Part shown: piece after piece, positions 57,169 to 64,000 of the stretch
Layout of the letters: the number at the start of each line of letters is the position of its first letter
Numbering within the stretch: position 1 is the stretch's first letter
Assembly: GCA_965116325.1 (NCBI GenBank)
Contig: OZ220675.1
Location: forward strand, 558,001-622,000
Reading direction: 5' to 3'
Length of the DNA stretch: 64,000 bases
From: JAGWBF01 sp965116325
GTDB taxonomy: Bacteria > Chloroflexota > Dehalococcoidia > Lucifugimonadales > JAGWBF01
The notes under the pieces: model-generated
Told to the model about the DNA's origin: nothing
The model's database searches: none
The model's input: the letters and a program-made list of their open reading frames with translations, nothing else
Program-made: the position numbers and the translations under genes

Positions 57169-58176
57169 ATGGACATGGACCAGCAGACCCTGATCTCCCT
57201 CTACCGCACCATGGTCACCATCCGCAATTTCGAAGAGATCGGCATCTACGAGATGGGCCAGAGACGCCTCAGCGGGTCCGTCCATTCCTCAGCCGGGCAG
57301 GAAGCCGTTCCCACAGGCATCTGCGCCCACCTGACCGACTCGGACTCCATTGCCAGCACCCACCGGGGCCACGGCCACTGCATAGCCAAGGGGGTAGAGC
57401 CCAAGCTCATGATGGCGGAGCTGTTCGGCAGGGCCACCGGCACCAATAAGGGCAAGGGCGGCTCCATGCACATCGCCGACATGACCAAGGGCATGCTGGG
57501 GACCAACGGCGTCGTCGCTGCCAGCGTGCCCCTGGCTGTGGGGGCGGCTCTCACCAGCTCCATTAAGGGCACGGGCCAGGTGTCCGTCGCCTTCTTTGGC
57601 GACGGCGGGGCCAATCAGGGTGTTCTCCACGAGAGCATGAACCTGGCCTCGGTGTGGAAGCTGCCCGTCCTGTTCGTCTGCGAAAACAACCAGTACGCCG
57701 AGTCCACGCCCGTCGAGTACGCCCTCTCCGCCGAGAACGTGGCAGACCGGGGAGCGGGGTACAACATGCCCGGCGTGCTGGTGGACGGCATGGATGTGTT
57801 CGCTGTGCACGAGGCGGCCGCCACCGCGGTCCAGCGGGCCCGGTCGGGCCAGGGTCCAACCCTCCTGGAGTGCAAGACCTACCGGTATTACGGCCATACC
57901 GTCTTCGACAACCCGAGGACCTACCGCACCGAGGAGGAGGAGACCTACTGGCGGGGCCGGGATCCCATCCAGCTATTCCGCACCCGCACCCTGGAGGAAG
58001 GGCTGCTCCAAGCTTCCGTGCTGGACGCGATCGATACGGAGATCGAGCAGCTAATCAGGGATGCCATAACTTTCGCAGACGAAAGCCCCCTGCCGCCCGA
58101 GGGAGACGTTTACACCGATGTGTACGTTGAGTATCCCCTCGACGGGCTGAGGCGCGGGGCAAGCATGACCATCTGA
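57169..58176 (+). CDS. Thiamine-diphosphate dehydrogenase E1 alpha subunit
   Basis: Alpha subunit of a 2-oxoacid (pyruvate or acetoin-type) dehydrogenase. It has YRTMVTIRNFEEIG, GSVHSSAGQEAVPTGI, STHRGHGHCIAKG, the ThDP motif FFGDGGANQGVLHESMNLASVWKLPVLFVCENNQYA and YGHTVFDNPRTYRT, with the phosphate-loop residues typical of AcoA. ATG 57169 has GGAGGAG upstream. The beta subunit follows by 14 bp; no E2 or E3 gene is near. Confidence 0.93.
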   Translation: MDMDQQTLISLYRTMVTIRNFEEIGIYEMGQRRLSGSVHSSAGQEAVPTGICAHLTDSDSIASTHRGHGHCIAKGVEPKLMMAELFGRATGTNKGKGGSMHIADMTKGMLGTNGVVAASVPLAVGAALTSSIKGTGQVSVAFFGDGGANQGVLHESMNLASVWKLPVLFVCENNQYAESTPVEYALSAENVADRGAGYNMPGVLVDGMDVFAVHEAAATAVQRARSGQGPTLLECKTYRYYGHTVFDNPRTYRTEEEETYWRGRDPIQLFRTRTLEEGLLQASVLDAIDTEIEQLIRDAITFADESPLPPEGDVYTDVYVEYPLDGLRRGASMTI

Positions 58177-58190
58177 CCTTTGGGGGCAGC

Positions 58191-59225
58191 ATGACCACCA
58201 GCACCACCACAAGGGAGCTCCGCTACCGGGAAGCCATCAACGAGGCCATCATCCAGGAGATGGAACGGGATCCGGACGTGATCATCATGGGTGAGGAGAT
58301 CGCCGGTGGGGCGGGCCGAGAGCACCTAGGAATAGTCGATGCCTGGGGCGGAGCCTTCAAGACGACGGTGGGCCTCATCCAGAAGTTCGGCTCCCAGCGG
58401 GTGAAGGACACGCCCCTGTCGGAAGCGGCCTTCGTAGGTACCGCCATCGGGGCCGCCTCCACAGGCCTGCGCCCCATCGCCGAGCTGATGTTCGTAGACT
58501 TTGTGGGAGTCTGCATGGACCAGATACTGAACAACGCGGCCAAGATGCGTTACATGTACGGCGGGCAGGTCAAGGTCCCTTTCACCCTGCTGACCCGCAT
58601 CGGGGCAGGCACCGGCTCGGCGGCCCAGCACTCCGAGTCCTTCTACTCCATCTTCAGCCACATACCGGGCATCAAGGGTGTGGTGCCCTGCGACCCCTAC
58701 ACCGCCAAGGGCCTGCTCATATCGGCCATCAGGGACGACGACCCGGTGGTGTTCTTCGAGCACAAGCTGCTGTATCCCGACACGGGCCCCGTTCCCGAAG
58801 AACCCTATGCCATCCCCCTGGGGAAGGCCCGCATAGTCAGGCCCGGCACGGACATCACCCTGGTGGGCATCTCGAAGATGACCCTGGTGTGCCTGGAGGC
58901 AGCCCAGAAGCTCCAGGAAGAAGGGGTGAACACCGAAGTCGTGGACCTGATGAGCATCTCTCCCATCGACTACGACCTTATCCTGGACTCGGTGAGGCGC
59001 ACCCATCGCTTGGTGGTAGTGGATGAAGATACGCCCCGGTGCAGCATCGCGTCGGATATCTGCGCCGCCGTCGCCGACGAAGCCTTCGATTATCTTGACG
59101 CTCCCCCCAAGAAGGTTACCGCGCCCCACACGCCCGTTCCCTACAGCAGACCTCTGGAAGGCGTGTACATTCCCAACACAGACCGGGTGATGGGAGTGGT
59201 TAGGGAGCTCCTGACCGGCGCATAG
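58191..59225 (+). CDS. Thiamine-diphosphate dehydrogenase E1 beta subunit
   Basis: Beta subunit partner of the preceding gene. It has ELRYREAINEAIIQEMERDPDVIIMGEEI, RVKDTPLSEAAFVGTAIGAASTGLRPIAELMFVDF, GGQVKVPFTLLTRIG and DLMSISPIDYDLILDSVRRTHRLVVVDED. Length 344. Together the pair could decarboxylate pyruvate, acetoin or a branched 2-oxoacid and hand the acyl group to a lipoyl E2 encoded elsewhere. Confidence 0.93.
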   Translation: MTTSTTTRELRYREAINEAIIQEMERDPDVIIMGEEIAGGAGREHLGIVDAWGGAFKTTVGLIQKFGSQRVKDTPLSEAAFVGTAIGAASTGLRPIAELMFVDFVGVCMDQILNNAAKMRYMYGGQVKVPFTLLTRIGAGTGSAAQHSESFYSIFSHIPGIKGVVPCDPYTAKGLLISAIRDDDPVVFFEHKLLYPDTGPVPEEPYAIPLGKARIVRPGTDITLVGISKMTLVCLEAAQKLQEEGVNTEVVDLMSISPIDYDLILDSVRRTHRLVVVDEDTPRCSIASDICAAVADEAFDYLDAPPKKVTAPHTPVPYSRPLEGVYIPNTDRVMGVVRELLTGA

Positions 59226-59301
59226 CACCTCTTCCAGCACAACGGCCTGGAGGAATCCTCTTCGTTGCCGATAGCGTCCTCTTCCCCGTACCTGCTCTCG
59301 C

Positions 59302-59366
59302 TTACCTGCAATCCAGCTTTTGTGGTATTCTGTGGTCGTAATATTCCCTATGTGAGCTGCAGGTAA
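59302..59366 (+). promoter_or_regulatory. Inverted repeat flanking a promoter before the PIN-TRAM gene
   Basis: TTACCTGCA (59302-59310) and TGCAGGTAA (59358-59366) form a perfect 9 bp inverted repeat 47 bp apart. Between them is an extended -10, TGGTATTCT (59323-59331). The arms could be operator half-sites or form a long hairpin at the start of the message. Confidence 0.45.
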
Positions 59367-59453
59367 CGCGAATCAACCTTCTGTTCGAGGTCGGCTCTGG
59401 CACTTGCCCCCGGCTCGGGACTGCCAGAGGAGACTCCGGGGACTGAAGGTAAG

Positions 59454-60491
59454 ATGATAGCCCTAGTCATACGTCTTTTTGGAACCATCGCCCTAGGCTT
59501 GGCGGGGTGGGGCCTCTGGGAGTTCGTTTTCAATGACTCACCCAGGGGTACGAACTATCTTCCGTGGGGCCTCGTATCCACTCTGCTGGGAGTAGTGGCT
59601 GGAGTGGTCCTGGTCTCTCTTCCCATCCCCATCATCAGGGTCAATCGCTACATTGACCAGCTACCTTTGTCCAGTTTAGTTTCCGCCGTCGTAGGTCTCG
59701 TAGCCGGGTTGATTGTGGCTTCCCTCATATCCATTCCCCTCATCAACCTGGACGGATGGCCAAGCTGGGGGGTACCCCTGATACTCAACTTCTCCTTCGG
59801 GACCTTGGGGCTATGGCTTGGGGTTCAGAGGACGGGGGATGCGCGCAGAATCGCTCCATCATCCTGGTCCCGCATGCCCTTGGAGCGTTCCTACGATGGC
59901 CGGATACTGGTGGACACCAGCGCCATTATCGACGGCAGGATCGCCGACCTGAGCCAGACAGGGTTCGTTCAGGGTCCCCTGATCATAACCGGCTTTGTCC
60001 TGGACGAACTGAGGCACATCGCCGACTCCAGCGACGGGATGCGCCGGAGCCGGGGCCGCCGGGGGCTGGAGATCCTGGGACGCCTCCAGAAAGACACCGA
60101 CGTTGCCGTGCAGATCATCGACGTCGATGATGTGGATGACCCCGAGGTGGACGGCAAGCTGGTGAAGCTTGCCAAGCGCATGAAGGCTTCCATTCTGACC
60201 ACCGACTTCAACCTCAACAGGGTCGCTGAGGTCCAGGGCGTCCAGGTCCTGAACATCAACGAGCTAGCCAACGCCCTCAAGCCCATGGTCCTGCCCGGGG
60301 AAGACCTGACCGTGAACATCATCCAGGAAGGCAAGGAGATCGGGCAGGGAGTCGCCTTCCTGGACGATGGCACCATGGTGGTTGTGGAGGGCGGTCGCCG
60401 TTTCCTCAACACCATCCAGGATGTAACCGTCACCCGGGTGCTCCAGACAGCCGCGGGCCGCATCATGTTTGCGCAGCCCAAGGGGGGCTAA
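59454..60491 (+). CDS. PIN-TRAM domain membrane protein (YacL-like)
   Basis: Four hydrophobic helices (about 1-125) anchor the protein. A PIN nuclease domain follows from about residue 150: GRILVDTSAIIDGRIADL with the first acidic pair, LDELRHIADSSD, and SILTTDFNLNRVAEVQGV with a further Asp. The C-terminal TRAM domain (about 280-345) is ILPGEDLTVNIIQEGKEIGQGVAFLDDGTMVVVEGG-like, seen as PGEDLTVNIIQEG and GVAFLDDGTMVVVEGG. YacL-type proteins are thought to cut RNA at the membrane. It starts a run with ispD, ispF and cysS. Confidence 0.92.
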   Translation: MIALVIRLFGTIALGLAGWGLWEFVFNDSPRGTNYLPWGLVSTLLGVVAGVVLVSLPIPIIRVNRYIDQLPLSSLVSAVVGLVAGLIVASLISIPLINLDGWPSWGVPLILNFSFGTLGLWLGVQRTGDARRIAPSSWSRMPLERSYDGRILVDTSAIIDGRIADLSQTGFVQGPLIITGFVLDELRHIADSSDGMRRSRGRRGLEILGRLQKDTDVAVQIIDVDDVDDPEVDGKLVKLAKRMKASILTTDFNLNRVAEVQGVQVLNINELANALKPMVLPGEDLTVNIIQEGKEIGQGVAFLDDGTMVVVEGGRRFLNTIQDVTVTRVLQTAAGRIMFAQPKGG

Positions 60492-60494
60492 GGA

Positions 60495-61259
60495 ATGTCC
60501 CCCTGGACAGACACCGACGGCCCCACTCAAGCCGCTGACGCTGGGTCCATGGGCCTCATCGTAGTGGCCGCCGGCAGCGCCACCCGAATGATGGGCGTGG
60601 ACAAGATATTCCTCCCAGTGCTGGGAGTACCCCTCATCGCCTACTCGGTAGAAGCTCTAACTTCTTCCACCCTGGTGGGCAGCTTCGTCCTGGTGCTGGC
60701 GTCTCACAACGTGGCCGCAGGCGAGAGGCTGGCGGTCGAGAGGGGCTGGGACAAGTTTGCCGGCGTGTGCCAGGGCGGCGCCAGGCGGCAGGACTCGGTA
60801 AAGCGGGGGCTGGACCGGCTTGCCAAGCATCCCTGGATAGCTGTCCACGACGGGGCACGGCCCCTTCCGGGACCGGCCATCCTGGAGCGGGGTCTGCAGG
60901 CAGCCCGGGAGACGGGAGCGTCGGTAGCCGCAGTGCCCGCCAAAGATACCATCAAGGTAGTTTCCGACGACGGGACCGTGGAATCCACACCGGCAAGATC
61001 CAGTCTGTGGATGGTCCAGACTCCCCAGGTGTTCGCCTACGACATCCTGGAATCGGCCCACCGGACTTGCACCGAGTCTTTCACCGACGATGCAGCTATG
61101 GTGGAGAGCATGGGACACAAGGTGCGCGTCTTCGAGGGCTCTTACGCCAATCTGAAAGTAACTACGCCGGAAGACTTGCCCATGCTGGAAGCGGCCCTGA
61201 GGGCGGGAGCAGCGGTGAAGGACCAGGAAGCTATGCAAGGGGGAGCGACGAAGCGGTAG
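60495..61259 (+). CDS. ispD: 2-C-methyl-D-erythritol 4-phosphate cytidylyltransferase
   Basis: IspD joins CTP to MEP in the non-mevalonate isoprenoid pathway. It has VVAAGSATRMMGVDKIFLPVLGVPL (CTP-binding, basic), CQGGARRQDSVKRGL, WIAVHDGARPLPGP, AVPAKDTIK and MVQTPQVFAY, TDDAAMVESMG, and TTPEDLPMLEAAL. The N-terminal 18 residues before MGLIVVAAG are additional. It overlaps ispF by one base (TAGTG). Confidence 0.96.
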   Translation: MSPWTDTDGPTQAADAGSMGLIVVAAGSATRMMGVDKIFLPVLGVPLIAYSVEALTSSTLVGSFVLVLASHNVAAGERLAVERGWDKFAGVCQGGARRQDSVKRGLDRLAKHPWIAVHDGARPLPGPAILERGLQAARETGASVAAVPAKDTIKVVSDDGTVESTPARSSLWMVQTPQVFAYDILESAHRTCTESFTDDAAMVESMGHKVRVFEGSYANLKVTTPEDLPMLEAALRAGAAVKDQEAMQGGATKR

Positions 61260-61744
61260 TGGGCAGCCGGGTCGGAATCGGATTTGACGCACATCCCCTG
61301 GTGGAGGGCCGCCTCTTGGTACTGGGTGGCGTCCAGGTGCCCCACGGGCGCGGCCTATCCGGCCATAGCGACGGTGATGTCCTCTGCCACGCTATCATGG
61401 ACGCCCTCCTGGGAGCGGCCAACCTGGGCGACAAGGGCACCCACTTCCCCTCTTCCGATCCCGGGCTGGAGGGTGTGTCCAGCCTGACCCTCCTATCCCA
61501 GGTGTTGGCCCTTATCAGACTTAGCGGTTGGCAGATAGCAAACGTAGATGCTACCATCTTGGCGCAGCAACCCAAGCTGTCACCCCATATTCCAACCATG
61601 AAAGCAAACATCGAAGCCACGCTAGAGCTCACCGGCCGGGGAGTCGTCAGCATCAAAGCTACCACCACGGACTACCTGGGCTTCGCAGGCCGAGAGGAAG
61701 GGATTGCGGCCCAGGCGGTCGCCCTGCTGGAGGGACCGGCGTGA
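61259..61744 (+). CDS. ispF: 2-C-methyl-D-erythritol 2,4-cyclodiphosphate synthase
   Basis: IspF makes the cyclic diphosphate of the MEP pathway. It has VGIGFDAHPLVEG and GLSGHSDGDVLCHAIMDALLGAANLGDKGTHFP (zinc His/Asp and metal sites), VDATILAQQPKL and SIKATTTDYLGFAGREEGIAAQAVALL. Length 161. The start is GTG 61259 overlapping the ispD stop by one base. It overlaps cysS by four bases (GTGA). Confidence 0.96.
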   Translation: MGSRVGIGFDAHPLVEGRLLVLGGVQVPHGRGLSGHSDGDVLCHAIMDALLGAANLGDKGTHFPSSDPGLEGVSSLTLLSQVLALIRLSGWQIANVDATILAQQPKLSPHIPTMKANIEATLELTGRGVVSIKATTTDYLGFAGREEGIAAQAVALLEGPA

Positions 61745-63102
61745 GGCTATACAACACCCTTTCCGGTGAAGAACAGGAGTTCAGCCCCGCCGGCGACAAG
61801 GTGAAGATGTACGTATGCGGCGTCACACCCTACGCTCCCTGCCACCTGGGACACGCCATGAGCTACGTCTTCTTTGATGTCCTACGCCGCTACCTTGAGT
61901 ACATCGGCCACGAGGTCGAGCACGTCCAGAACTTCACCGACATCGATGACAAGATCATCCAGAGGGCCCAGGAGTCCAATACGAACACCGACGACCTGGC
62001 CCAGACCCACATCGAAGAGTTCATGGAAAGCATGGACTCCCTAAACATCAAGCGGGCCCATCACTACCCCCGGGCAACCCAGGAGATTCCCCAGATACTG
62101 GATGTGATCGAACAGCTTGTGGAGAAAGGATACGCCTACGCTTCCGACGGGGATGTGTACTTCCGCGTGTCCAAATACGACAGCTACGGGAACCTGAGCC
62201 ATCGAAGCATCGACGGAATGATCGCAGGCGCCAGGGTGGAGATTGGTGCGTCCAAAGAAAACCCCATGGACTTCGCCCTGTGGAAGGCGGCCAAACCGGG
62301 AGAGCCGAGCTGGGACAGCAAGTGGGGTCCTGGCCGTCCCGGCTGGCACATCGAATGCACCGCCATGTCCATGTCTTACCTGGGCAGCACATTGGACATC
62401 CACGGAGGCGGGCAGGACCTGGTCTTCCCCCATCACGAGAACGAGAAGGCCCAGAGCGAGGCCTTCACCGGCCAGACCCCCTTCGTCCGGTACTGGGTTC
62501 ACAACGGCCTCCTGAACATGGGCGACGACAAGATGAGCAAGTCCCTGGGGAACAACGTCTCCTTGAACGAAGCCCTGAAACGGCACGGGGCCGACGCCCT
62601 CAGGATATTCTTCCTCGGCTCCCACTACCGGAGCCCGCTGACCTTCAGCGAAGAAGGTGTATCGGGTACGGAGCGGGCAGCCGAGCGCTTGGCCAACGCC
62701 CTCCGCGAAGACTCCGGCGACGGCACCGGGGACCTAGACCCCGAACCCTTCAAAGAGCGCTTCCTGCGGGCTATGGACTCGGACCTGAACACCCCCCAAG
62801 CCCTGGCGGCGATGTTCGACCTCGCCCGGGAGATCAATCGCAGCAGGGAATCGGGCGCAAAGGTGCGGGAGGCCCAGGCTGTCCTGAGGGACCTGGGAGG
62901 TGTACTGGGCCTGACCTTCGACAGCAGCCGTGGCAACCAGGGCGTCGGCTCGGAACCCTTCATCCAGCTCCTGGTGGAAACACGCACCCAGCTCCGGGAG
63001 TCCAAGCAGTACGCCCTCGCGGACAAGATCCGCTCCGACCTGCTGGAGCTGGGCGTGGAGCTGGAGGACACAGCCCACGGCACCGACTGGAGGTTCCGAT
63101 AG
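61741..63102 (+). CDS. cysS: Cysteinyl-tRNA synthetase
   Basis: CysRS charges tRNA-Cys. It has the KMYVCGVTPYAPCHLGHAM class I region with zinc Cys and HLGH (HIGH), FTDIDDKIIQRA, WHIECTAMSMSYLG and GGGQDLVFPHHENEKAQSEA (zinc Cys/His), then the KMSKS loop DDKMSKSLGNNVSL and a helical anticodon-binding end. GTG 61741 overlaps the ispF stop; the frame is open upstream but not homologous. Length 453. The ispD-ispF-cysS order is common in several phyla. Confidence 0.97.
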   Translation: MRLYNTLSGEEQEFSPAGDKVKMYVCGVTPYAPCHLGHAMSYVFFDVLRRYLEYIGHEVEHVQNFTDIDDKIIQRAQESNTNTDDLAQTHIEEFMESMDSLNIKRAHHYPRATQEIPQILDVIEQLVEKGYAYASDGDVYFRVSKYDSYGNLSHRSIDGMIAGARVEIGASKENPMDFALWKAAKPGEPSWDSKWGPGRPGWHIECTAMSMSYLGSTLDIHGGGQDLVFPHHENEKAQSEAFTGQTPFVRYWVHNGLLNMGDDKMSKSLGNNVSLNEALKRHGADALRIFFLGSHYRSPLTFSEEGVSGTERAAERLANALREDSGDGTGDLDPEPFKERFLRAMDSDLNTPQALAAMFDLAREINRSRESGAKVREAQAVLRDLGGVLGLTFDSSRGNQGVGSEPFIQLLVETRTQLRESKQYALADKIRSDLLELGVELEDTAHGTDWRFR

Positions 63103-63221
63103 CGATGCTCGCCCGCTTGTCCTTCGGCCCCGCGCAGCAGCTTCATGCCTAGCCGCGTCAGCCTCCACAACGGCGAAGTGCCAATGCCTTCCCTTGCCAT
63201 CCGCTTCCTGAGGCTTGGCGC

Positions 63222-64000
63222 ATGACCGATGGCCGCCTGTTGGACTCGCTGCGAAGCATCCTGGCAGCCGAGGATGTCCTGAGCGCGCCCTCCGACCTGG
63301 ACCGCTACTCCGCCGACGCTCTTACTCCCTTTCGCGCCTTCGACAATGCCGCCATGTTGGAGAGAATGGCCGATGTGGTGGTCATACCTCGGACGGTGGA
63401 GCAGGTCTGCGACGTGGTCCGCCTTGCAAACACCACTGGCACACCCATCGTTCCCTATGGCGGAGGCACAGGAGTCATGGGCGGCGCCCTGCCAGTCCAA
63501 GGCGGCATCGTTGTCGACCTGAAGGGCCTGAACAAGGTCCTCTCCATCAGCCCCACCGACGGCGCTTGCGTGGCCGAGGGAGGCGTTGTCCTCCAGGATT
63601 TGTCCGATGCCCTGGAACCCCACGGCTGCATCTTCGGTCATGACCCCTGGAGCGTCCCCATCGCCACCGTCGCAGGCGCCATATCCACCAATGGGGTCGG
63701 CTATATGGCTTCTGCATATGGCCCGATGGGCGCCCAGGTGAAGGCCTTGGAAGTGGTGCTGCCCAGCGGGGAGGTGCTGGCCACCAAGGCGGTAGCCAAG
63801 GGGGCTTCAGGCCCCGACCTCAATCACCTGTTCATCGGCACCGAGGGAGTGTTCGGAATAATCACGAGGGCTACACTGAAGATCGTTCGTGCCCCCGAGG
63901 CCAGGTCCTTCTCCACCGTAGCCTTTGGCTCCTTCGACGAAGGATTTGAGGCTGTTACCGAGTTGTTTGCCATCGGGCTGGTCCCGACCCTGATCGACCT
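63222..64000 (+). CDS. FAD-linked oxidase, glycolate oxidase GlcD-like (3' end outside window)
   Basis: The first 259 residues of a GlcD/D-lactate dehydrogenase-type flavoprotein. It has VIPRTVEQVCDVVRLANTTGTPIVPYGGGTGVMGG (PP-loop of the FAD-binding_4 domain), VDLKGLNKVLSISPTDG, CIFGHDPWSVPIATVAGAISTNGVGYM and HLFIGTEGVFGIITRATLKI. ATG 63222 overlaps the stop of a doubtful 26-codon frame. It oxidises a 2-hydroxy acid; the acceptor is unknown. The second half is cut by the window edge. Confidence 0.92.
   Translation, partial: MTDGRLLDSLRSILAAEDVLSAPSDLDRYSADALTPFRAFDNAAMLERMADVVVIPRTVEQVCDVVRLANTTGTPIVPYGGGTGVMGGALPVQGGIVVDLKGLNKVLSISPTDGACVAEGGVVLQDLSDALEPHGCIFGHDPWSVPIATVAGAISTNGVGYMASAYGPMGAQVKALEVVLPSGEVLATKAVAKGASGPDLNHLFIGTEGVFGIITRATLKIVRAPEARSFSTVAFGSFDEGFEAVTELFAIGLVPTLID

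Noticed and set aside
63144..63224. 26-codon frame between cysS and the FAD-linked oxidase, ending in an ATGA overlap
   Set aside because: No ribosome site and no recognisable peptide; overlap with the next start is probably chance.

Overview
The window reads as a 64 kb piece of a GC-rich chromosome from an aerobic, probably marine member of the phylum Chloroflexota, most likely near the SAR202/Dehalococcoidia lineages. That placement is inference. It rests on the mixture of a haem-copper oxidase operon with a CtaG-type assembly factor, the DUF3090/SCO1664 gene pair, a nickel superoxide dismutase, and scattered catabolic enzymes of kinds often expanded in such genomes (LLM flavin monooxygenase, HpaB-type hydroxylase, CaiB/BaiF CoA-transferase, amidases, PIG-L deacetylase). 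No rRNA, tRNA, CRISPR array, insertion sequence or prophage was recognised. Codon and base use look uniform throughout.

Layout. 1-4810 (+): end of a cytochrome c oxidase operon: subunit I (cut by the window edge), subunit III, an unusual subunit IV fused to two cytochrome c domains, CtaG, a two-helix peptide and an SCO1-type copper chaperone. 4833-7822 (-): rplT, rpmI, infC (with an AUC start codon) and thrS. 7906-11319: an SRPBCC-SDR fusion, a membrane protein, a YceI lipoprotein and an HNH nuclease with a C-terminal membrane helix. 11544-12423 (+): a two-gene redox cassette whose first gene is a short glutaredoxin-like frame interrupted by an in-frame TGA exactly where the active-site cysteine belongs. 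This is a candidate selenoprotein and the most interesting signal in the window. 12447-17216 (-): secreted metalloprotease, pth, ligA. 17379-25332: DUF3090/SCO1664, two paralogous PH-like membrane proteins, DUF2007, gamma-glutamyltransferase, a HemL-like aminotransferase and minCDE.

25390-34254: an accessory catabolic stretch (D-aminoacylase, 2-hydroxyacid dehydrogenase, oxaloacetate decarboxylase-like, RidA, NIPSNAP, a frameshifted PIG-L gene, acyl-CoA synthetase, CoA-transferase). 34567-37880: a phosphonate-type ABC transporter (phnD, phnC and two phnE genes) behind a structured leader. 37944-46880: monooxygenase, hydrolase, MFS transporter, UdgB, amidase, PNPOx-like, cupin, the sodX/sodN pair and a BNR propeller. 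46916-53552 (-): HpaB-like hydroxylase plus a tetrapyrrole operon (ahbAB fusion, met8, hemC, cobA-hemD, hemB) directed at sirohaem and its decarboxylated products. 53665-64000 (+): pcm, gatB, secG, SAM hydrolase, E1 alpha/beta of a 2-oxoacid dehydrogenase, PIN-TRAM protein, ispD, ispF, cysS and the start of an FAD-linked oxidase.

Recurring promoter style: several upstream regions carry an extended -10 of the form TGnTATAnT, sometimes with a clear -35 at 17 bp. A few starts lie so close to the -10 that leaderless transcripts are plausible.
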